Origin: JANXQG01 sp963775975
Lineage (GTDB): Bacteria > Planctomycetota > Planctomycetia > Pirellulales > Thermoguttaceae
NCBI GenBank assembly: GCA_963775975.1
Contig: CAVZKX010000002.1
Coordinates: 2,790,001-2,854,000 of the forward strand
Length of the DNA stretch: 64,000 nt
Direction: 5' to 3'
Both the position numbers and the translations under genes were made by a program. The notes under the pieces are model-generated. The model did not search any database, was not told the DNA's origin, and saw only the letters and a list, made by a program, of their open reading frames with translations. Numbering within the stretch: position 1 is the first letter of the stretch; each line of letters starts with the position of its first letter. Below, piece by piece: positions 1-7,943 of this stretch.

Positions 1-1
1 C

Positions 2-34
2 GCCGAACTCCGCCTCCAGCTTTCCAACGACTAA
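2..34 (+). CDS. C-terminal tail of an upstream gene (partial)
   Basis: The first bases read as an open frame ending AELRLQLSND and a TAA stop, 19 bases before the next start codon. It is in the same orientation as the following gene and could be the end of a preceding gene of the same operon. Only ten residues are visible, so no function can be given. Confidence 0.3.
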   Translation, partial: AELRLQLSND

Positions 35-53
35 CTCGGAAAGGAATTCGACC

Positions 54-269
54 ATGACCACCAACCAAGACCGAGCCAGTCGCTGCCAAGGCGCACTCGA
101 AACCTACGAGGACGACGACTTTGCCACCAACCTGACCGACATCCTATGCGACGCCCAGCACTGGTGCGACCAAAACGGCCACGACTTTCATTTCCTGCTG
201 GCGAGCGCCTGCCGGCATTACATCAACGAACTCAACGACCAACAAACCGACGAAAGGAGACTATCATGA
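54..269 (+). CDS. Small conserved acidic protein of a mobile-element cluster
   Basis: This 71-residue protein is acidic and has one Trp and several Cys and His residues (CDAQHWCDQNGHDFHF at about 31-46). A GGAAAGGA ribosome binding site lies about 10 bases before the ATG, which supports this start. Its stop overlaps the next start in an ATGA, so it is translationally coupled to the DNA methyltransferase behind it. It has no signal peptide or membrane segment. I do not recognise a family; the coupling suggests a small accessory protein of the same mobile element as the methyltransferase. Confidence 0.6.
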   Translation: MTTNQDRASRCQGALETYEDDDFATNLTDILCDAQHWCDQNGHDFHFLLASACRHYINELNDQQTDERRLS

Positions 270-1017
270 ACTACGCCACGATCAATCCGTTCTACGCCGC
301 CAGGCAATACCGCCCGGCGAGCGAACCTACGGCCGAGCCGTATAAGCCAGTCTTTGTAAAACTGCCGCGTGCCCCGATCAACGCCAGCCCGGTGCCAGGT
401 CTCACGAGCCTTTACCACAATGCCGAAGCGGGAGACTACGGCAACCGAGGCTATCCGGGCAATTGCAGCGGCAACCTGATCAAGGACTTGCTTGCCTATT
501 TTCGGCCGGGCTTGCTTTGCGATCCAATGGCCGGTTCTGGCACGTGTGCCGATGTGTGCGACGAACTCGGCATCGCCTGCTTGCATTTCGACATTCACAG
601 GGGCTTCGACGCTTGCGACCCGAACGACTTTACCGCCGTGGATATGTTTGACTTCATCTGGGCTCATCCGCCCTATTTTCGGCAAAAGCTTTATTCGGAC
701 AATCCTTGTGACCTGTCGCGTTCGCCGACGCTGGAGCATTTTCTCAAACGATACGGTCAGTTCGTCCGCAACTGCGCCGCGCACTTAAGCCGGGCGGTAG
801 ACTGGCAATTCTGATGGGCGATTACTGCGATTATAAGGAAGGTTTCGTCCCGCTCACGTGGCATACCAAACGTTTCGCCTTCGACTCGGGACTCCGGCAA
901 TGCTGCACCGACATCATTCGTTTCAGCCACGGAGCATCGAGCAGCCGGAAGGTTTACAAATCGGTCTTCATACCTGGGCTCCACGACGTATGCTCGATCT
1001 TTGAGAAAGCCTCCTAG
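266..1017 (+). pseudogene. DNA methyltransferase-like protein, broken by a one-base deletion
   Basis: The protein is about 250 residues when the frames are joined. It has a SAM-binding motif I (DPMAGSGT, near residue 90) and a catalytic motif IV-like HPPY (near 135), the layout of an amino-DNA methyltransferase. The first frame runs to about 787, where the conserved HLKPGGRLAILMGDY is interrupted: restoring one A at 787-788 (AAA reduced to AA) rejoins it to the frame 788-1017. The start at 266 is fixed by the ATGA overlap with the preceding gene. No restriction partner sits beside it, so it may be an orphan or anti-restriction enzyme. The lesion may be a sequencing error or genuine inactivation. 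Confidence 0.75.
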
Positions 1018-1292
1018 CGGACGACGTACGCCCGACATTTCCGACAACTGATTTCGACCCCAGTATCGTTCGCGACGTATTCCTGGGCTGCGGGCTAGCG
1101 GCGTACCTAGAGCAAAGCGCAATGCATCAAGGCTGGCCGGACATAAGGGCAACGCGCTGCTTTGCCTGCCGCTCCTACGATGAAGCGTTGGCCGAACGAG
1201 ATATGCATCGACGCCGCGAGGATTGTCGGCGCCGCAAACCACGCAGCCGAAGTCTACAAACCTTCCCGACTGCCAGCCGACGAACAGTGTGA
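1005..1292 (+). other. Coding-like open frame without a start codon
   Basis: An open frame directly after the methyltransferase reads like real protein (DFDPSIVRDVFLGCGLAAYL, then WPDIRATRCFACRSYDEALA) and ends in an Arg-rich tail at a TGA at 1290. There is no good start codon at its head. It is either a small gene whose 5-prime end is damaged or the frameshifted C-terminal extension of the methyltransferase. No function is recognised. Confidence 0.35.
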
Positions 1293-1694
1293 TCGCCCCG
1301 GCGCTGGTACTACGCCGAGCGGCTCATCGTCAATAAGAGCATTGAGGCGACTTGCCAATGAAACGCAACGTCGCCGCGCGTCGTCGCTCCGACTCAGGGG
1401 CATCGAAGGAAGGAATCCTGGTAAGCTGCCACCATCTCGTCCATCTTCATAGCCGGCCGAATCCGCCAATACGCCGCCCACTGGTCATTTCCCGGGGAAA
1501 CATCATTTTTCAAATCTCCCGTTCGTCGGACTCAATTTTGCGAAACTCTGCACGGCCGCGATTTGTTTTTCTGTCAGACATCTCTCCTATGCTGCGCTTA
1601 GGCAGGTTTTCACCGTGAAAGTGCCTTCCGGTGCGTTAGACATAGTTCACGCTTGCGGCACGCTATTAGTAGCTCAACTGAATTGCCAGCTTAG
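1293..1694. other. Gap with no supported gene
   Basis: No convincing ORF is seen here. The only structure noticed is the 14-nt palindrome-like TTTTCACCGTGAAA at 1607-1620, which recurs near 58202 and 60959. The stretch separates the rightward mobile-element genes from the leftward ABC-3C operon, whose last gene ends at 1695. Confidence 0.4.
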
Positions 1695-3542
1695 CTATTC
1701 GACACGGGGATTGATTGATGGGTAAAAACCCACTCTCCCTTCTCCGGCGGTGCCCGAAAAATGAATGTGCTTCATTTGCGGAATCAAATCATCGGGCGGA
1801 TCGTCGTTCTCGATGATGACAATTTGCTGCTCCGGCGGAGTGCGAACAAGCGACTGATAAAAGCCGCGAATAAGATCTTGCTCTACCTTGTAAGTGTCAT
1901 TAGGTTTGTAGGAAGTGAGGGGCGAATCGATCACGACAAACTGCGGGTGCCGACCATTTGCCACGTTCATCAACGCAATTGTAAACGCCGAATAGAGCAC
2001 CGCACGATGGCCTTTGCCCTGCCCAAAGCGACTCGCACCGTTGACAACGAGATCCATTTGCTCACTGAATTCTGTGATGCCAACATTGGGATAATTCCAG
2101 GCGGCGAGCAGCCTCTGCACTTCATCACAAAATGCGCGTCGGCCTTTCTGTTGTACCCCGGTACCCGGCGCAGACGCGGCAGTACGGGTTGTCTTGGGCT
2201 CGGGACCTAGAGCATTCTTCAAGTCCAGAAGTGACTGAAGCCTATCCCGGATCGCGTCCGCCAACGCGTTGCGCTGCCTAGTATTGTTTAGCTCCTCCAG
2301 TTCCCGGTGTGATGCAGCGATCGCCGGTTGAAGCTCGACGTTAATCGCACGCTCGGCGTCTCTAATTCTGCTTTGCGCTGCCGATATTTCGCTTGCGAGG
2401 TGTTCGCGTTCGGCCACAAGGGCAGAAGTTGTAACTCCTAGATCGGCGATGCTTCGCTCAATTTTACGACGTTCCGCTAGACACGACTGCCGAATTGTTT
2501 TCACTCTCGTCGCGGCGGGCACGGTGTCGTCGATGGGAATGGACATGAGAGACTGGCACAGTGGGCACTTCACTTCACTCAGCTGCGACAGTAGGAATTC
2601 GCCTTCCGCGACGAATGTGAGGCGGTCCAAGTCGGATTTATAGTGTTCATCGAGTAAGTCAAAACGAATAAGCAGTTGTTGAACCGCTTCGAATCTAGCT
2701 TGGCGCACCCTGAGTGTTGCCCACTCGCGCCGTCGAGTGCTGTTCAGATCTTCGATTACGCCAGTGCGTTGGTCGATCGCAGAGACAATTTCAGCTACTC
2801 TCACTTCAATGGCGGACCGTTGCGTCGCGTCGATAGGTGACAGAGATGATACCTGAGCAGTTGCGTCGCTAATCAACTGCTCAATCAGCTCGCCTTGAGC
2901 ATGCCATTTTGCCTTTTCCACTTTGATATCGGGACGAACGACGACACCCGTGGCATCCTGGCCAGAGATCAAAAAATCAAAGATTGCTTTCTCAAGCGGC
3001 TTATCCTGCCGTTGCCGGGACGGATATATGGGCGAGGAGTCGTCAATGATAGTCGTTTCGTTAACAATGATGAACCGCTTCAGATCGCTGAAGCTTATCA
3101 TTCGAGACGCATTGGACTTGTATTGCAACATGGTCCCGTCGACGCCGCAGAGTCGCAACAGTAGACGGGAGAGATTCGCCTCATTCTTCGGGCTATGCTT
3201 CCACGCGATGACAGTGTGGGCGCCATCGGAAGCCCAGGAATCAATGGAACACTCATGAACGGCCGCCTCACCGCCAGTTTTCAACCCACGTCGCAAAGTG
3301 AATGGCGACGGAATCGCATTGTTCTCGACGGAAATCTCCAAGAGAAGCGTATGGTAGTGCTGATCGCCTTCAACAGGTTTGGGAGGATCTTGGCCTCCGA
3401 GCATGTAGTAAAGACATTGGGTGACATAAGATTTCCCGGTATTGGACGCGCCAGAAAGGACGGTAAGTCCGTCCCCGAATTCGATTTCTGCAGGTGGAAC
3501 GTCTGTTCCGACAGCTCGAAGTCTACCAAGGCGCAGTCTCAT
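1695..3542 (-). CDS. ABC-3C system ATPase (SMC-like, DUF3732 type)
   Basis: This 615-residue ATPase has Walker A GASNTGKS at 31-38, a long coiled-coil middle (about 190-460) containing a zinc-hook-like CPLCQ, and a C-terminal Walker B VVIDSPL followed by a long SYKPND loop. This is the SMC/Rad50-like layout of the DUF3732 ATPases, which belong to ABC three-component conflict systems. The start overlaps the stop of the middle-component gene by four bases (ATGA at 3539-3542), so the three genes are one operon reading leftward. It is expected to sense a nucleic-acid or invasion cue and to license the nuclease effector; that role is inferred from the family. Confidence 0.85.
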   Translation of the reverse strand: MRLRLGRLRAVGTDVPPAEIEFGDGLTVLSGASNTGKSYVTQCLYYMLGGQDPPKPVEGDQHYHTLLLEISVENNAIPSPFTLRRGLKTGGEAAVHECSIDSWASDGAHTVIAWKHSPKNEANLSRLLLRLCGVDGTMLQYKSNASRMISFSDLKRFIIVNETTIIDDSSPIYPSRQRQDKPLEKAIFDFLISGQDATGVVVRPDIKVEKAKWHAQGELIEQLISDATAQVSSLSPIDATQRSAIEVRVAEIVSAIDQRTGVIEDLNSTRRREWATLRVRQARFEAVQQLLIRFDLLDEHYKSDLDRLTFVAEGEFLLSQLSEVKCPLCQSLMSIPIDDTVPAATRVKTIRQSCLAERRKIERSIADLGVTTSALVAEREHLASEISAAQSRIRDAERAINVELQPAIAASHRELEELNNTRQRNALADAIRDRLQSLLDLKNALGPEPKTTRTAASAPGTGVQQKGRRAFCDEVQRLLAAWNYPNVGITEFSEQMDLVVNGASRFGQGKGHRAVLYSAFTIALMNVANGRHPQFVVIDSPLTSYKPNDTYKVEQDLIRGFYQSLVRTPPEQQIVIIENDDPPDDLIPQMKHIHFSGTAGEGRVGFYPSINPRVE

Positions 3543-4057
3543 GGAACGGTCTCATCTTCGAGCGGCTCGGCGGTGAATTCGACGCCCCACTGACCAACCC
3601 GGGCCTGAATGAATGCTTGAAGTTCAGCGGACGACATCGGATGAAATGCCGACGAGATCCATTCGGAAACTTCAACACAGCGCTTCGAATAAGAGGACTC
3701 AAAATAAGCCAAGAACGGTATAGCGAGAGACGACGCTACGAAGGAAATCCCGTCTTCTCGGTAACTGCGCTGAACAAGTCCCCGACTTTCCAATAGCGAC
3801 AAGCCTCGATCGATGAGACCCCGGCGCACAAGCAACTCACCGCTGCGCATAGGTGTCTCGGGATGCAAGCTCGGCGGTCCGCCTTCAATATCGGCCGAAT
3901 GCAAGAGCAGGTAGTCGTAGATTGCCAGGCGTTGCAAATCGGCGCCGTCCGAAAGCCGTGATAGTAGGATGATTGTGCGAAGGGCGACTTCCAAAGAGCT
4001 ATTCAGCACGGATTCGTGGTAGCAACGCGGCTGCTCCTCGTTTGCTATATTACCCAT
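3539..4057 (-). CDS. ABC-3C system middle component
   Basis: The protein has 172 residues, with no Walker or catalytic motif. It has a winged-helix-like helical character (LSDGADLQRLAIYDYLLLH, then GLSLLESRGLVQRSYREDGI) and a C-terminal WISSAF...WGVEF segment. Size, position between a DUF3732 ATPase and a nuclease effector, and the ISFVAS-AIPFL pattern match the middle components of ABC-3C systems. It overlaps the effector gene by 13 bases and the ATPase by 4, implying coupled translation and fixed stoichiometry. It probably bridges ATPase and effector. The assignment rests more on gene order than on sequence. Confidence 0.75.
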   Translation of the reverse strand: MGNIANEEQPRCYHESVLNSSLEVALRTIILLSRLSDGADLQRLAIYDYLLLHSADIEGGPPSLHPETPMRSGELLVRRGLIDRGLSLLESRGLVQRSYREDGISFVASSLAIPFLAYFESSYSKRCVEVSEWISSAFHPMSSAELQAFIQARVGQWGVEFTAEPLEDETVP

Positions 4058-5160
4058 TTTAGCTTTTCCTCATTCGCAAGCTGATGGCAAATCCCTTGTA
4101 AGCTCTTGGACTTGAGGTAGCTGCGTAGCGGATGATTTAGAATCTGGGTCGTCTGGGCAACCTTTACCACTTCGATCACTCGGATATAACCGTCTTCATG
4201 ATCCGGGCGAAGTGCCGTATCGATTACATTGTCGTAAACTTGGTTTTGAACGTCGGCAAAAGTGTAAGGTTCCGGCAGCGTGTCGCGTGAAAATTCCCTA
4301 ATTGTTTCGGCACAATAGTACCGCTCTCGTGACAACGTGAAGTGCTGATTAAGATGTTGGGGAAGAAAGTCGTAGTGAATCGCGTCGTCACTAGTGTGAT
4401 CGCGGTAGGCGGCGAGCAGACACTCAACATATTTTACCTCCTCGGCGGCGATTTCGTCGGGCGGCAGCCTGTCCGGCGGCAGTGGCTTTACAAGGCCACC
4501 ACCGAACCGTCGCACATAGCGATGGGGAATCTCGCGAAGTTCGGTTACTACTTCCAAGATTGGCTTGCATCGGATTCTCGCGAAGTCGAGCGATTCTACG
4601 AAGTCATTGAGTGCGCCTTCAAGACGGGTGCCATGATTGCCGCCAATCTTTCGATAGAGCGGTGTGCCTTTCGAATCGTCACGCCACTCAGCCATGAGCG
4701 AACGCTTCAACTCGGCCGGAGCGTCCAATAGCGCGGTCAATTCGGGGCCAACATCTTGCGGCGCGACAATATAGTAGCGGCGGGGTATCGGAATCTGCTC
4801 CCGAAAAGTGAAGAGGCACAGCTTCCCAAGCTCCGGCCACAATTCGGCCGGCTGAAGCGGATGGCCGTAGTGCTTGCACTGAAAAACGTCGATTACGACA
4901 GGGGTAACATCAGGATCAACATAGCCAATGACGTCTCGTCCCCGATCGCCCGCACCGCCGAGACGCTGCACTCGCCTGTATTCGCCGCAGCGCTGCTGTA
5001 GATAAAAGAATGCCCACTCGCGGATCATTTCCTCAAAGTCGGTGTCGGAATAAAGTTTGATCCGAGAAAGCGGGTCAACCTGCGGACCCATTAGGATTTC
5101 CTCGGGCGTGCAGATTGGGATCGCTGCTGGCTGCTCGATGTCGCTAAGCTCGTCGAACAT
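4045..5160 (-). CDS. ABC-3C effector: restriction-like nuclease plus ABC-3C C-terminal domain
   Basis: The first gene of the three-gene operon encodes 371 residues. An N-terminal restriction-endonuclease fold is readable: Glu 43/44 in a helix, then GDRGRDVIGY with Asp76, then VFQCKHY with Gln94 and Lys96, the D-QxK signature of Mrr-type nucleases. The rest (about 200-371) is a helical domain with RRFGGGLVKP and a C-terminal LKWVI, in the position of the shared ABC-3C C-terminal domain that docks on the partner proteins. The likely job is DNA cleavage during phage or plasmid invasion when released by the ATPase. Cleavage of self or invader DNA cannot be decided from sequence. Confidence 0.8.
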   Translation of the reverse strand: MFDELSDIEQPAAIPICTPEEILMGPQVDPLSRIKLYSDTDFEEMIREWAFFYLQQRCGEYRRVQRLGGAGDRGRDVIGYVDPDVTPVVIDVFQCKHYGHPLQPAELWPELGKLCLFTFREQIPIPRRYYIVAPQDVGPELTALLDAPAELKRSLMAEWRDDSKGTPLYRKIGGNHGTRLEGALNDFVESLDFARIRCKPILEVVTELREIPHRYVRRFGGGLVKPLPPDRLPPDEIAAEEVKYVECLLAAYRDHTSDDAIHYDFLPQHLNQHFTLSRERYYCAETIREFSRDTLPEPYTFADVQNQVYDNVIDTALRPDHEDGYIRVIEVVKVAQTTQILNHPLRSYLKSKSLQGICHQLANEEKLKWVI

Positions 5161-5300
5161 GGCTTTCTCGCGGGACTCGGACGATGGGCATTAGGTGGCG
5201 TGGAATTTTCAGTATCGGCCCCAGCCGCGGTGGGGTCAATAGGCCACTGATTTCGCCCGCTGATTTTAGTGGTGCTAACTGCGGGGATTCAAACAGTGGC

Positions 5301-7127
5301 TTACCTCGATAGAATCAGTATCTCCTGCGGCCGAACGGTCATTTGCAAAGTACGCACCGGCCCATTCGAAATAGAGCCGTCAACCTCGCCGATCGAAACG
5401 GCGCCAGCAGGCTTGAGCGTCACCGGGCCGACCACGCTGCCCGTATTGCCCTTGTTGCTGAAGAGCACGCGATAGCTGGGGTCGGATGCGTTGATATTGA
5501 AATCTACGATCATTTCGCCGGTAAACGAACTCGCCGCATCGGTGTTGGCAACAACCAGCACTTCCTGATCGTTCAGAATTTCGAGAAAACGCCAGGATGC
5601 CCGTCGGGTACGGCGAAAGCCCAAAGTTGACGCCGTTGCCAGATATCGGCCGGAAATAATATCGACCGTACCGAAGCGCCGGCTGATCGGCCCGAACCTT
5701 CCCGAGAGCCTGTAATGCGACATATAGCGGATGGTTTTTGTTGAAACCGACGGAGTTGCCGGCAGCATCGACTTTGCCCCACAGCGCCTCGCGGACCATC
5801 GAATCATCCGTTTGCGACGATGTCTTATGCCCCGTCAACCCCTGTTCGCTGCCGTAATAAACGCACGGGACGCCCGGCAGGGCGAGAAGAATGCCATATC
5901 CAAGTATGAGCTGGTCAATGAGTTGAGATGCCCCCGTGAACCCGAATCGCTGGCCTTGATCGTGGTTGTCGAGAAACGTGACAAAATACTGCCCAGCCTC
6001 GCCGTGCGACGTGAGAATGGTCTGTTCGATCCGCTTGCGGTTTTCAAAAACGTAGGCAACGTCTGCGGGCGTCGGGCCAAGCCCCTTGATCATTCCGGGG
6101 AGCTTGAAGAACAGCGGATAGTCCAAGGCCGCATCGACGCCGACAGTGTCTCCGCTCGTCGTCGTATTGCGGCCAATGAATTGCGCAATCGTCGCCTCGT
6201 CATCGTAGACTTCGCCGAAGGTAAAGAAGTTCTTTTTGCCAGCCTCAGCCCAAACTCCCGCATCGCATTGCCGAAGATCCGCTCGAAATCTGCCGGAATG
6301 AATTTGAGCGTATCGATCCGGAAGCCGTCTACATCGAACTTGGCCACGATGTACTGGTAGCTGCGAATCAGGATATTCTGGGCCGGCGTAAGACTACCAC
6401 CCGGGAAATCGAAGCAGATTCCCTTTAACGAGTCAAAATCGCCAGCCGGCTGGCCGCCGTTGCTGATCGCGTTTCCCCTTCGTGTAAACAAAGCATTCTG
6501 CCGCAGTTCCGCCGGCCATACGGCAGCGTCCAAAGGCGGACTGGCAGGCGCATTGGCCCAAGCTAGATTGCCAGTCCCGGCAGCGTCGCGCCAACGCACT
6601 GGCTGAACGCTGCCTTGCCAGTCAAGGCTGCTGACCCCCGCCCCGCCGGGAGTGACGTATTCAAAAACATCGCCGGCGTGATGGAGGACGATGTCAAGAA
6701 TCACATACAGGCCGGTTTTGTGGGCGTCGTCCACCAAACGACGAAGCTCAATCTCCTCCTGGCCAGGCGCACTGGCAAACCGCGGCTCGATCGCCAGAAA
6801 GTTCTGAATGCCGTATCCGTGGTAGGCATTCCGATCAAATTGTGGGTTCTTCATCACCGGCGAAAGCCAGATCGCGCTGAAACCGAGATCCTTGATATAC
6901 GACAGCTTCCCCCGCACGCCCTCGAACGTTCCGCCTTGAAACTCATTGAACTGGCTGTCGAACGGAAGATTCCGCGGCACCTTATCCGGCCGGTTGAATC
7001 GATCCATCATTAGAAAATAGATTGGCAGGTCGCGCCAATCATCTGGCGACGGGAAAAGGGTGCCAGCACCGCTCCGCGCCTGATCAATTGCGGCCTGCAC
7101 CGACGGTTCGAAAATCGAGGTTGGCAT
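5301..7127 (-). pseudogene. GH13 alpha-amylase family glycoside hydrolase, two frameshifts
   Basis: Joined frames give about 608 residues. All four GH13 signatures are visible: DIVLHH (region I), GFRIDTLKF (II, nucleophile Asp), FTFGEVYDDE (III, acid/base Glu; in the restored frame) and FLDNHDQ (IV). The C-terminal part is a beta domain ending QEILILSR. No signal peptide is seen, so it would act in the cytoplasm on alpha-glucans. Restoring one base near 6252 (REFWAEAGKKNFF) and one near 5580 (AFSR-K/E-ILNDQE) rebuilds a continuous protein; both losses lie in or beside short homopolymers. It separates two defence loci and reads as metabolic cargo or resident chromosome. Confidence 0.8.
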
Positions 7128-7315
7128 TGGATTGATCCTGTGGTTTGCAAGAGGTCGTATGTGCTATTTCACCTATAATAGTGAGCAATCCATCGATTCA
7201 CAATCAGGCGGGTCGCTGCAATCGCGAAAATCAACTCTTGGCGGCCAAATTTGGGGCAGTGACTCGGGCGACACCTGAGTGGCCTAATCTTGGTCAATGC
7301 TTCGCACCGCGCGAT

Positions 7316-7338
7316 TAAAGCAACATCGCGTTACTTTG
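7316..7338 (+). repeat. 23-nt dispersed palindrome, copy A
   Basis: Sequence TAAAGCAA-CATCGCG-TTACTTTG. The arms pair around a 7-nt centre. It lies between the amylase gene and the histidine kinase remnant. Confidence 0.75.
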
Positions 7339-7433
7339 GTCGGGAAGTCTGTTTACTGGCCAAAGTCGGGAGCCACCGCTGTTGCGAACGACTTGCGAAA
7401 AAAGCCCTGAAATAACGAGTTTCTATTGATATG

Positions 7434-7766
7434 CTAATTCGATGTGATCGACTGCTTGTGCTTCAGTGGAATTGCGACGTATCCATCGATCTCTCGGTGG
7501 ACTACCGGTAGCTCCGCAACGATAAGGCTTCCTTTGCGCGGCTTGCTCATTATTCTGCTTTTCCCCGCCAGTAAATGGACACGTTCTCGGATGCCCGACA
7601 CGCCAAAGCAATCCTTCGGGACTTGTTGGGTTTCAAACCCGATGCCCCAGTCGCGGATCGTGATGCGTTGGTAAGCACGCCGCCGGACGAAGCGCACCAT
7701 GACTTTCCCGCTTTTACTATGCTTGCGGGCGTTGGTCAGCCCTTCCGGGGCGATTTGATCCTCGCT
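7434..7766 (-). pseudogene. C-terminal remnant of a NarL-partner-type histidine kinase
   Basis: A minus-strand open frame begins just after an in-frame stop and reads EGLTNARKHSKSGKV, then IRDWGIGF, then FGVSGIRERVHLLAGK and LIVAELPVV. These are the N, G1 and G2 boxes of a HisKA_3-type HATPase domain. The dimerisation, sensor and membrane parts are missing, so it is a decayed 3-prime end of a two-component sensor gene. Upstream, another frame (FEVTLRMGERT) may be more of the same gene. No response regulator is nearby. Confidence 0.65.
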
Positions 7767-7943
7767 TTATTCCGTCTTGTCTGCTGCGCAGTGCGCTCAC
7801 CCATGCGTAGTGTTACCTCGAATCGCTCTTTTTGCGTTCGGTAGTCCCGAAAACCCTGCTCTGACAGCTCTTGGCTTGACGAAGCCCGGTCCGCATGGCA
7901 CGATAAATGTCGCCGAGCACCTCAGAATTTCGATTAGTAATGG

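Noticed and set aside
218..784. Minus-strand 188-residue ORF over the methyltransferase gene
   Set aside because: It is the antisense shadow of the methyltransferase, whose motifs are on the plus strand.
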